Assembly (NCBI GenBank): GCA_041746975.1
Contig: JBGTGB010000033.1
Span: 1 to 7,479 of the forward strand
DNA from: Haliea sp041746975
Lineage (GTDB): Bacteria; Pseudomonadota; Gammaproteobacteria; Pseudomonadales; Halieaceae
Direction of reading: 5' to 3'
DNA length: 7,479 bases
Positions 1 to 5,990 of the stretch are shown here, in pieces; position 1 is the first letter of the stretch; each line of letters begins with the position of its first letter. The position numbers were made by a program, and so were the translations under genes. The notes beneath the pieces were generated by a model that saw nothing but the letters and a program-made list of their open reading frames with translations, was not told where the DNA came from and did not search any database.

Positions 1-323
1 CGGACAGCTGCAATCTGCGCGACGCCCCCGCCAAGATCATGTCCGACCAGAATTGCCTGCTCGATTCCCAGATGTTCCAGCCAGCTTGCGAGATAATCGG
101 CTTGGCGGCTAATCGATATATCCCGACCACGACCTTCCGGAATGGAGGCACCATAACCGACCAATTCCCAGGCGAGGCAATGTGCGCCGGTAATCCGGGG
201 CGCAACGTGACGCCACAGCGCGGGGGAGGTGGGAATCCCGTGGATAAGGATGACAGGCACTCCCTCGCCGGACTCCTCCCACCGCATGGTAATTCCGTCC
301 ACAATTGCCGTATTGCTGATCAT
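1..323 (-). CDS. Alpha/beta-fold hydrolase, N-terminal 107 residues (cut by left edge)
   Basis: N-terminal part of an alpha/beta hydrolase; the gene continues beyond base 1, so the catalytic acid and histidine are not visible. The oxyanion-hole motif is HGIPTSP (residues 28-34), followed by ALWRHV. The nucleophile elbow is GHDLGGG (94-100), which puts Asp96 in the nucleophile position, as in epoxide hydrolases and haloalkane dehalogenases rather than Ser esterases. The HG-x-PTS-x-x-LWR wording resembles haloalkane dehalogenases, but their two halide-binding residues (Asn after HG, Trp after the nucleophile) are replaced here by Ile30 and Leu97. Substrate is therefore unknown. No signal peptide is seen, so it is probably cytoplasmic. 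The start is the ATG at 323-321, preceded by a strong GGAGGTGA (334-327 on the minus strand). It lies 61 nt downstream of the peroxiredoxin-like gene on the same strand and may be co-transcribed with it. Confidence 0.85.
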   Translation of the reverse strand, partial: MISNTAIVDGITMRWEESGEGVPVILIHGIPTSPALWRHVAPRITGAHCLAWELVGYGASIPEGRGRDISISRQADYLASWLEHLGIEQAILVGHDLGGGVAQIAAV

Positions 324-326
324 TGG

Positions 327-334
327 TCACCTCC
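327..334 (-). promoter_or_regulatory. Strong Shine-Dalgarno of the alpha/beta hydrolase gene
   Basis: The minus strand reads GGAGGTGA, an 8-base anti-16S match with 6 nt between GGAGG and the ATG at 323. It fixes the start of the edge-truncated hydrolase and is the strongest ribosome binding site in the window. Confidence 0.75.
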
Positions 335-357
335 GAGTTTGCCAAGCCGTTTAGAAT

Positions 358-379
358 GCCCACCTCAACTCGGATGGGC
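358..379 (-). repeat. Small inverted repeat between the peroxiredoxin-like and hydrolase genes
   Basis: GCCCA (358-362) and TGGGC (375-379) can pair. On the minus-strand RNA the stem extends to about 7 bp with one G-U pair, around an 8-nt loop. What follows is ATTCTAAAC rather than a U-run, so it is at best a weak attenuator or terminator between two genes that may still be co-transcribed. Confidence 0.3.
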
Positions 380-384
380 GTTAA

Positions 385-903
385 TCAGCCCGTACCACGA
401 GCGGGGTAGTCTTTCTCCTGGATAATACCCACCCCCATCTTGATCATTTCAAGATCTGGCCGACAGAATGGCGCACTGGCGACTTCACCGAAATGCAGTC
501 CGCCATCCGGGCGGATAAAGAACATTCCCGGTTCAGCAAAAGGCTGGTCGGTCTCCGTACTATCCATAGGTGTGGAAATATACAGCCCCAGGTCCCGCGC
601 CTGGTCGATACTCAGACCATAAGCAACCTCGAAATCCAGACCCAATTCAGCCGCGAACTTTTTGGCTTTGTCCTCGGGGTCGGTGGATACCGCGACGATC
701 TGCACGTTCATTTTGTCAAAGTCCGCCTTCATATCGTTGAGCTGACTCAAATATTTTTTGCAGATGGGGCAATGCAGACCGCGGTAAATGACCAGCAGTT
801 GCCACTGCCCCTGCGGGGGCTGTCCGAGTGCCAGTGACTTACCACTCAGGGTTTGTAAAGATATGGTGGGAAATGGCTTGTCGATGCTTGTCTGTGTTGA
901 CAT
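385..903 (-). CDS. Peroxiredoxin-like (AhpC/TSA, thioredoxin-fold) protein
   Basis: A 172-residue, single-domain thioredoxin-fold protein of the AhpC/TSA-related 'peroxiredoxin-like' group. The active site is RGLHCPICKKYL: Cys45 follows strand LLVIYRG and is paired with Cys48 in a CPIC motif. This is unlike the single peroxidatic Cys in PxxxTxxC of classic peroxiredoxins. Other fold elements are QIVAVSTDPEDKAKKFAAELGL (about 68-89), the PGMFFIRPDGGLHF strand pair (125-138) and a third cysteine, Cys147, in APFCRPDLE. No signal peptide is visible, so it is probably cytoplasmic. Peroxide or disulfide reduction is expected from the fold, but substrate and reductant are not known. The ATG at 903 has AGGAG 6 nt upstream (914-910). 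The gene lies 135 nt downstream of a disulfide oxidoreductase gene; that gap is long enough for its own promoter. Confidence 0.85.
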   Translation of the reverse strand: MSTQTSIDKPFPTISLQTLSGKSLALGQPPQGQWQLLVIYRGLHCPICKKYLSQLNDMKADFDKMNVQIVAVSTDPEDKAKKFAAELGLDFEVAYGLSIDQARDLGLYISTPMDSTETDQPFAEPGMFFIRPDGGLHFGEVASAPFCRPDLEMIKMGVGIIQEKDYPARGTG

Positions 904-909
904 GATTGA

Positions 910-914
910 CTCCT
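910..914 (-). promoter_or_regulatory. Shine-Dalgarno of the peroxiredoxin-like gene
   Basis: The minus strand reads AGGAG, separated by 6 nt from the ATG at 903. It supports this start over any internal one. Confidence 0.6.
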
Positions 915-930
915 GTTTTTACTGCATTGG

Positions 931-954
931 CCTTTATCTATAAATCGTTAAAGG
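931..954. repeat. 6-bp inverted repeat upstream of the peroxiredoxin-like gene, possible operator or promoter region
   Basis: CCTTTA (931-936) and TAAAGG (949-954) are perfect inverted copies separated by 12 nt. The segment is AT-rich (minus strand contains TTTAAC and TATAGA, loose -10 matches) within an otherwise GC-rich window. A minus-strand promoter is conceivable, for example TTGGAG, 17 nt, TTTAAC, but both boxes are poor matches. The repeat is short enough to occur by chance. Confidence 0.3.
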
Positions 955-964
955 CATAGTGAAT

Positions 965-1008
965 GGACACTCCAAGATGAGAAAGATTCCAGTCTATGTA
1001 CAGTGTCC
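965..1008. repeat. Inverted repeat GGACAC/GTGTCC in the gap before the peroxiredoxin-like gene
   Basis: GGACAC (965-970) and GTGTCC (1003-1008) are inverted copies 32 nt apart. The right copy is shared with the second inverted repeat at 1004-1038, so the two pairings would exclude each other in RNA. That could be an attenuation-like arrangement or simple coincidence. Confidence 0.3.
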
Positions 1009-1038
1009 GTTGTTGGGACGCTTCCCGTCGCTCGGACA
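1004..1038 (-). terminator. Nested hairpin just after the oxidoreductase stop, possible weak terminator
   Basis: The outer arms are TGTCCG (1004-1009) and CGGACA (1033-1038). Inside them GGGA (1015-1018) and TCCC (1023-1026) can form a small hairpin with loop CGCT. The structure begins one base past the TAA of the flavoprotein gene, where an operon terminator is expected. It lacks a following U-run in the minus direction, so Rho-independent termination would be inefficient. It may instead stabilise the mRNA 3' end. Confidence 0.3.
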
Positions 1039-2481
1039 TTAACCACCCGGTCCGCACTCCAGACAGGGCTCGACTTCGGCGCTGGTCTTTTTCAAATGGT
1101 TGTGCAAATCCTTGAGTGCAGTGCGCACTCCTTCCTCGATCACCGGGTGATAGAACGGCATCGCCAGCATTGCCTCCACGGTCATGCGTTGCTCAGCCGC
1201 CCAGGCCAGCAGGTGACCGATATGCTCAGCGGCGGGGCCAAACATCTCGGCACCCACGAACAGGCCACTGTCGCTCTCGGCATAGACTTTCAGTATTCCC
1301 CGGTTCTTGCCGATCACTTTGCTACGGCCCTGATTTTCAAAGGAGCTTGCGCCCGCGATATACCGCGTGCGTTCGGCTGGGGACATGCGACCTACCGAGA
1401 CGCCAACGGTGGCAATTTGCGGGCTGCTGAACACCACGGAAAAAGATACCTGCCGCTCTGCTGAGACCACATTGGGATAGCGACCCGCATTGTCGCCGGC
1501 AATCCTGCCTTCGTGGGCTGCTTCGTGGAGGAAGGGAGCCTGGCGATTGGCGTCCCCCACCAGGAAAATTGGGTTGTCGCCGCATTGCAGTGTCGACGGA
1601 TCGGTCAGGGGTATACCCTTCTCGTCCAGGGTCAGGCCGCTGTTGTGAAGATCCAGGCCATCGAGATTGGGTGAACGACCGGTCGCCACAAAGACATAAT
1701 CAAACAGCTCCGTCACAGAGCCTTTTCCCTGATGGGTAAAACTGACGGCAACACCGTTCTCAATTGGAGAAATATCCGTCACCTCGGAACGGGTATCCAG
1801 ATAGAACTCCTCATTGAAACATTGCTCGGCATAGCTGCGTATTTCCTCGTCGGCAATGCCGCCGAGGGCACCACTTCGGCCAAACATACCTACCCGAACA
1901 CCCAGGCGACTCAACGCCTGCCCCAGCTCCAGCCCCACCACCCCGGAGCCAAACACCGCGACAGATGCGGGCAGGGATGGCAACTCAAACAGACTGTCGT
2001 TGACCAGCAGCCGTTCTCCCAAGCCGTTAAACATATCGGGAATCGTGGGGCTCGACCCGGTGGCGATAATGATACGATCCGCCTCGACTTCAAGCATGTC
2101 ACCGACCGCCAGCCTTCCCGGCGCGAGAAACCGGGCGCAACCCTTCAGGTTGTGGGCTGCGGGGATAGCGTCCATCGATGCCAGCACCGACTCGACAAAT
2201 CCGTCCCTCTCCCTGCGCACGCGTTCAAGCACCTGTTCGCCATTGACGGCAATGTCCCCAATTTGAATGCCGAACTGGTCAGCCTGTCTGGCTTCGTGGG
2301 CGCTTTCCGCCGCTGCGATCAGCAACTTGCTGGGCATGCAGCCCACCCGCGCGCAGGTGGTGCCGTATTTGTCACCTTCGATCAGCACCAGGCTGTCGGT
2401 GTGCTTGCGTGCGGCGCTGTAGGCGGTGAGGCCTGCGGTGCCAGCACCGATGATCGCAATTTCCACCTTTCGCTTTTCCAT
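1039..2481 (-). CDS. Dihydrolipoamide-dehydrogenase-like FAD/NAD(P) disulfide oxidoreductase with C-terminal CxxC tail
   Basis: A complete 480-residue class I pyridine nucleotide-disulfide oxidoreductase. The FAD dinucleotide fold is IIGAGTAG (10-17). The redox-active disulfide is TTCARVGCMPSK, with Cys43 and Cys48 in the CxxxxC spacing. The NAD(P) fold is FGSGVVG (177-183), followed by ATGRSPN (266-272) and the second FAD motif VGDAN (308-312). The interface acid/base pair is His445 with Glu450 (FYHPVIEEG). The usual reaction is transfer between NAD(P)H and a small dithiol such as dihydrolipoamide. No other subunit of a 2-oxoacid dehydrogenase is nearby, so a housekeeping role is unlikely. 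The protein ends in PCLECGPGG, giving an additional CxxC (Cys473, Cys476) that could relay electrons or bind a soft metal(loid), as the C-terminal cysteines of mercuric reductase do. It starts 30 nt after pstB with GGAG 7 nt before the ATG, so it is probably the last gene of the pst operon. Family call is firm; substrate is open. Confidence 0.88.
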   Translation of the reverse strand: MEKRKVEIAIIGAGTAGLTAYSAARKHTDSLVLIEGDKYGTTCARVGCMPSKLLIAAAESAHEARQADQFGIQIGDIAVNGEQVLERVRRERDGFVESVLASMDAIPAAHNLKGCARFLAPGRLAVGDMLEVEADRIIIATGSSPTIPDMFNGLGERLLVNDSLFELPSLPASVAVFGSGVVGLELGQALSRLGVRVGMFGRSGALGGIADEEIRSYAEQCFNEEFYLDTRSEVTDISPIENGVAVSFTHQGKGSVTELFDYVFVATGRSPNLDGLDLHNSGLTLDEKGIPLTDPSTLQCGDNPIFLVGDANRQAPFLHEAAHEGRIAGDNAGRYPNVVSAERQVSFSVVFSSPQIATVGVSVGRMSPAERTRYIAGASSFENQGRSKVIGKNRGILKVYAESDSGLFVGAEMFGPAAEHIGHLLAWAAEQRMTVEAMLAMPFYHPVIEEGVRTALKDLHNHLKKTSAEVEPCLECGPGG

Positions 2482-2511
2482 ATCATTGCTCCATCGCGGA
2501 ATATGTTGAAA

Positions 2512-3372
2512 TCACCCCTTTGTCCCATTGCAGTAAGCCTGGGTAATGGGATGACGCGAATTGACAAAGATTCCCTCCCGACTGCCGGACTCCACCACAC
2601 AGCCACAGCCCTCATCGACCCAGCAGACAGTGACGTGATCGGCCAGCCGCCGGGCCTGGGCGAGGTTATGGGTCACCATCAGGATGGTATAGCGGCCCTT
2701 GAGACGTTGGATAAGCTGCTCAATATGCTCGGTCGCAATGGGGTCCAGCGCAGAGCAGGGTTCGTCGAGCAGCAGCACTTGCGGCTGCAAGGCCAGGGTT
2801 CTGGCCAGGCACAGGCGTTGCTGTTGACCGCCCGACAGGGACAGTGCCGGTTGGCTCAGGCGGTCTTTTACCTCCGCCCAAAGGCCAACGTCCCGCAAGT
2901 TTTGCTCCACGCTAAAAGACAGCCCATCCCGATCCCTGATACCGTGCTCCCGCAACGGGAAGCGGATATTGTCGGCAATAGACAGGGGAAACGGATTGGG
3001 TTGCTGGAACACCATGCCCACCCGGCGCCGCAACGCCCTGACATCCATCCCGCTTTCAAGGATATTGTCGCCGCCCATAAAAATGTCGCCGCTCACGTCG
3101 CAGCCGGCGACGGTATCACTCAGGCGGTTGATGCAGCGCAGCAGGCTGCTCTTGCCACAACCACTGGGGCCAACCACCGCCATCAGCTTGCCGCCTGGCA
3201 CCGTCAGGCTTGCCCGCCGCAAGGCTGGCCGCCCCTGGTAGCTGACTGCCAGGTTGCTTATGGTCAGTGGCGGGGCCGTTTCGCTGCGCCCCTGAAGCGC
3301 AGGAAGTACAGCGGCATCCGGCTGTTCTTCGGGAGACAACCACTTATCCAGATGCTTTTTCAGTAACTTCAT
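2512..3372 (-). CDS. pstB: Phosphate ABC transporter ATP-binding protein PstB
   Basis: A 286-residue cytoplasmic ATPase that powers high-affinity phosphate import with PstSCA. The nucleotide-binding domain begins near residue 35 (PLTISNLAVSYQ). Motifs in order: Walker A GPSGCGKSS (68-76), Q-loop VFQQPNPFPLSIADNI (121-136, the NPFP-x-SI wording is typical of PstB), ABC signature LSGGQQQR (179-186), Walker B LLLDEPCSALD (200-210) and switch His235 (VTHN). All catalytic residues are present. The segment before the domain (MKLLKKHLDKW then about 20 Pro/Ala/Glu-rich residues) is an N-terminal extension not usual for PstB. The ATG at 3372 lies only 4 nt after the pstA stop, with a modest AGGG upstream, so translation is probably coupled. 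The ATPase regulator gene phoU, commonly found after pstB, is absent; a flavoprotein gene follows instead. Confidence 0.93.
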   Translation of the reverse strand: MKLLKKHLDKWLSPEEQPDAAVLPALQGRSETAPPLTISNLAVSYQGRPALRRASLTVPGGKLMAVVGPSGCGKSSLLRCINRLSDTVAGCDVSGDIFMGGDNILESGMDVRALRRRVGMVFQQPNPFPLSIADNIRFPLREHGIRDRDGLSFSVEQNLRDVGLWAEVKDRLSQPALSLSGGQQQRLCLARTLALQPQVLLLDEPCSALDPIATEHIEQLIQRLKGRYTILMVTHNLAQARRLADHVTVCWVDEGCGCVVESGSREGIFVNSRHPITQAYCNGTKG

Positions 3373-3376
3373 CCCA

Positions 3377-4219
3377 TCAATCCCTGTGAGTTTTCAGCAG
3401 ACGATGCACCGCCAGGTTGGTCAAAATAATCAGGGCCACCAGCACCAGGGCAGCGCTCGCAGCCCTTGGCTGGCCACCCGGAACGTGCATGGCAAGATCA
3501 TAGATATGCACGGATAGCGCCCGCCCTGAGTCCAGCAGCGAACCGGGCAGCCTCAACACGTACCCCGCGGTGAACAACAATACTGCTGTCTCTGCCAGGG
3601 TGCGGCCGATGCTCAGCACAATACCGGCCGCAATACCGTGGCGAGCCGAGGGCAATATCACCCGGCGCAGCATCCCGGCGCGAGACAGGGACAGGGCATG
3701 ACCGGCCTCAACCAAATCGGCGGGTACCCTCAACACAGCCTGCTGGCTGGTGCGCACCATCAGCGGCAGCGCCATACAGGCCAGGGTCAACCCGCCAGCG
3801 ACGATGGAGAACCCAAGCCCCAGAGTAATCGCGAACAGCTGGTATCCAAACAGCGCAAAAACAATGGAAGGTACGCCGCTGAGCACATCCAGGCAGTAAC
3901 CCGTAGCCTGTCCCGCCACGCTTGCCGGCGAAACCATTTCGGTCAGAAACAGGGCGCAGGCCAGCCCCAGGGGGATCACCACCAGCAGACACACCGACAG
4001 GATTAACAGGGTATTCACCAGCACGCTGCTGATGCCGCCGCCCAGGCCACTCGCTTCCGGTGGCGTCAACAAATAGGCGAGGGACAGATCGCCAGCGCCC
4101 TTGAGGACCAGGCCCAGCAGCAACCACAGGACGATTCCCAGCACGGCGGCGGTGGTCAGCGTTGTCAGCACCCGAAAAACCCCGTCAGCCACCGGATATC
4201 TGACTATCAGGCTTCTCAT
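3377..4219 (-). CDS. pstA: Phosphate ABC transporter permease PstA
   Basis: A 280-residue inner-membrane permease, the partner of PstC in the Pst channel. Hydrophobic segments lie at roughly 18-40, 64-92, 108-131, 134-153, 196-218 and 252-271, matching the six-helix ABC importer fold. The cytoplasmic EAA loop that docks on PstB is LVEAGHALSLSRAGMLRRVILPSARHGI (about 169-196). LSGVPSIVFALFG (113-125) is characteristic of PstA/PstC. The start is taken at the ATG at 4219: its first two bases are shared with the TGA of pstC (ATGA overlap), and the protein then begins with the normal MRSLIVRYPVADGVFR terminus. The reading frame stays open upstream to 4480, but that part only translates pstC in another frame. 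Translation is likely coupled to pstC. No lesion is seen. Confidence 0.92.
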   Translation of the reverse strand: MRSLIVRYPVADGVFRVLTTLTTAAVLGIVLWLLLGLVLKGAGDLSLAYLLTPPEASGLGGGISSVLVNTLLILSVCLLVVIPLGLACALFLTEMVSPASVAGQATGYCLDVLSGVPSIVFALFGYQLFAITLGLGFSIVAGGLTLACMALPLMVRTSQQAVLRVPADLVEAGHALSLSRAGMLRRVILPSARHGIAAGIVLSIGRTLAETAVLLFTAGYVLRLPGSLLDSGRALSVHIYDLAMHVPGGQPRAASAALVLVALIILTNLAVHRLLKTHRD

Positions 4220-5052
4220 GGCGTGCCTCGCCCGGTTGCCAGTCTCATCACCCCCAGCGCAATCGCCAGTAGAAGCAAACCGGACAAGTAGAGCGCCGCC
4301 CGATGATCCCCGCTCGCATAGCCCATTTCCAGCGCGATGTTGGCGGTCAGGGTGCGCACCGGCGCGACCAGGGAGGTCGGCAACTGCACCACATTGCCCG
4401 CCACCATCAGTACCGCCATGGTTTCCCCCAGAGCACGGCCAAACTGCAGCACCATGCCGCGGCCGATCCCGCCACGACACAGCGGCCAGTAAACACAGCG
4501 GAACGTCCCCCAGGGGGACAGCCCCGTCGCAATGGCCGCCTGCTTCTGGGCTGTCGGCACCTGACGGAAGTCACTGTCTGCCAGCAGCAGGCCATAGGGC
4601 AGAATCATCAGTGCCACCACCAGTGCGGCGGTGATCAGGCTGGCGCCCGGGGGTGCAATCTGGTTGACCAGGGGTACCAGGACTATCAATCCCCACAAGC
4701 CGTACACCACTGAAGGGATACCCGCCAGTAGTTCGTAGAGTGCCCGCAGCGGACCCTGGATAACACCCGGTGCGTACAGATTCAGCCAGGCCGCCAGCGC
4801 CACCGCCAGCGGTGCCGCCAGTAATAGGGCGAGCAGGCTGACGGCGAGGGTGGCGACCAGCATTGCCAGCATGCCGAAGTGCCCCGTGCTGGGTTGCCAA
4901 TCGACCGAGAACAATGCGACATCGATCTCGGCAAGTACCGGCCAGGCACCGATTAGGGTGGTGACCACAATGCCCAGCAGCAGCGCGCCGACCAGCACTG
5001 CCGCGCCGAACAGCGCCGCGCTTAACCAGCGGTCACTGGGGTACAGGGACAA
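4216..5052 (-). CDS. pstC: Phosphate ABC transporter permease PstC
   Basis: A 278-residue inner-membrane permease forming the phosphate channel with PstA. Hydrophobic helices lie at roughly 11-36, 60-91, 112-130, 138-158, 199-219 and 254-271. The family stretch ELLAGIPSVVYGLWGL (107-122) and the EAA-type loop TAQKQAAIATGLSPWGTFRCVYWPLCRGGIG (about 167-197), followed by FGRALGETMAV, identify PstC. It is shorter than enterobacterial PstC (about 320 residues), mainly in the periplasmic loops. The start is a TTG at 5052-5050, chosen because a TAA stop lies in frame 21 nt upstream, no ATG is available before the first helix, and GAGG sits 9 nt upstream. This start lies inside pstS (20-nt overlap), which suggests coupling. 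Confidence 0.88.
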   Translation of the reverse strand: MSLYPSDRWLSAALFGAAVLVGALLLGIVVTTLIGAWPVLAEIDVALFSVDWQPSTGHFGMLAMLVATLAVSLLALLLAAPLAVALAAWLNLYAPGVIQGPLRALYELLAGIPSVVYGLWGLIVLVPLVNQIAPPGASLITAALVVALMILPYGLLLADSDFRQVPTAQKQAAIATGLSPWGTFRCVYWPLCRGGIGRGMVLQFGRALGETMAVLMVAGNVVQLPTSLVAPVRTLTANIALEMGYASGDHRAALYLSGLLLLAIALGVMRLATGRGTP

Positions 5053-5842
5053 AATGATGCGCCTCGATTACAGGACGTACTGATGCCATCTGAATCATTT
5101 CCAGGAACTTTGCCGCCAATGGCGATGGCGTCCCCAAAGTGACCAGGTTCAGCTCCCGACGAAGGGGGTACTCGCCTGTCCGAACCGCCGCAACCGATGC
5201 CGGAACACCGACCAGAGGCAGCAACCTGATCGCCTCGCCCCCGGCTTCGGCCACTTCGGCCGCACCGATGGAGACATAGCCAATGGCGCCCGGATTGCCC
5301 GCCACCGACAGAATCACCTGCTGGTTCTCCCCGGCCACCAGATCGGCCCTTACCTCAGAGCTCTCCAGATCGAAGTACTCCAAAAACAGCGTCAGTGTTG
5401 ATCGACCTTCCGCCTTGTTGATGACCGTTATCGCCTGTTGGGCACCTCCCAATTGCTGCCAGTTTCTAATCTCGCCGCGATAGATTGCGCGAATATCCTC
5501 CCGCTCTAGCTCCGCCAACGGATTATCCTGGTGGACTATCAAGGCAATGCCATCCCAAGCAATGGCGTGGGCCACCAGTCCCCATGCCACCTCATCGGCT
5601 GTTAGCGACCTGGAGCTCATCCCTACTTGCGCCAGGCCATTGCGGGTATCGTTGATCCCGCGTCCCGAACCACCACTTTGCACGTCCACCCGCATATCTG
5701 TCTGTGTCTCAAACAACAGACCCAATTCCGCGATCAGCGGCGCCATGGTGCTTGAGCCGGTTATGGTCAGCCGAGTGTGATCCCCGCTACATCCGGCCAA
5801 AGCTAGCAAAACGATGCAGGTAGTGAATATCCTTGAGTGCAT
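5033..5842 (-). CDS. pstS: Phosphate-binding lipoprotein PstS
   Basis: A 269-residue periplasmic substrate-binding protein of the PstS family. The N-terminus is a lipoprotein signal: MHSR, hydrophobic IFTTCIVLLALA, then lipobox LAGC with lipidated Cys18 and Ser at +2, which favours outer-membrane anchoring in gammaproteobacteria. Ligand-site motifs in order: TGSSTM (28-33), SGGSGRG (56-62), GMSSRSL (74-80), WDGIA (96-100) and GNPGAIGYVS (182-191). The third oxyanion loop is NKAEGRST (142-149) instead of the RxxSGT wording of E. coli PstS, so ligand preference deserves a check. The protein is shorter than E. coli PstS (about 346 residues). The ATG at 5842 opens the operon and has only a weak GGAAAAG leader. 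The last 20 nt overlap pstC. No clear Pho box was found upstream. Confidence 0.9.
   Translation of the reverse strand: MHSRIFTTCIVLLALAGCSGDHTRLTITGSSTMAPLIAELGLLFETQTDMRVDVQSGGSGRGINDTRNGLAQVGMSSRSLTADEVAWGLVAHAIAWDGIALIVHQDNPLAELEREDIRAIYRGEIRNWQQLGGAQQAITVINKAEGRSTLTLFLEYFDLESSEVRADLVAGENQQVILSVAGNPGAIGYVSIGAAEVAEAGGEAIRLLPLVGVPASVAAVRTGEYPLRRELNLVTLGTPSPLAAKFLEMIQMASVRPVIEAHHFVPVPQ
5062..5065 (-). promoter_or_regulatory. Ribosome binding site inside pstS that sets the TTG start of pstC
   Basis: The minus strand reads GAGG, 9 nt before the TTG codon at 5052. In the pstC frame a TAA lies just upstream, and the codons between it and the TTG include only ATC and ATT as other weak start options. 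The site lies within the last codons of pstS. Confidence 0.5.
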
Positions 5843-5960
5843 AATGAAACTTTTCCAAAAGAGAAATTGAGATCCGACTTCCGCGAATTCACCCCGGGGA
5901 ACCGCTCTACGACCAGTTACTCTAAGTTGGGTGGGGCATGTTTTGATGCGAGTCCCCTCA

Positions 5961-5986
5961 GTTTGTTACGGAGAGTTGTAACAAAC
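5961..5986. promoter_or_regulatory. Perfect 9-bp inverted repeat, candidate operator
   Basis: GTTTGTTAC (5961-5969), an 8-nt spacer GGAGAGTT, and GTAACAAAC (5978-5986) are exact inverted copies. The arms are AT-rich and no T-run follows on either strand, so a dimeric regulator site is more likely than a terminator. It ends 58 nt before the arsS ATG and begins 118 nt upstream of the pstS ATG, so one regulator could control both directions. I do not recognise it as a standard PhoB or known ArsR site. Confidence 0.6.
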
Positions 5987-5990
5987 CCGA

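Noticed and set aside
109..363. 84-codon minus-strand frame at the left edge
   Set aside because: It is a different frame over the alpha/beta hydrolase gene; the hydrolase frame has HGIPTS and GHDLGG motifs and a strong ribosome binding site.
1039..2481. Calling the flavoprotein mercuric reductase or housekeeping lipoamide dehydrogenase
   Set aside because: There is no N-terminal MerA metal-binding domain and no terminal vicinal CC pair, and no 2-oxoacid dehydrogenase genes are adjacent. Only the general family can be supported.
1732..3366. Long open reading frame on the plus strand (544 codons)
   Set aside because: It lies antisense to the lpd-like gene and pstB, crosses the boundary between them, and its translation (Arg/Gln/His/Pro-rich, no motifs) is typical of the complement of GC-rich genes. 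Both minus-strand genes have full family motifs.
4220..4480. Upstream extension of the pstA frame by 87 codons
   Set aside because: The region is the 3' part of pstC read in another frame and gives Gly/Arg-rich sequence unlike a permease. The ATG at 4219 with the ATGA overlap gives a normal PstA N-terminus.
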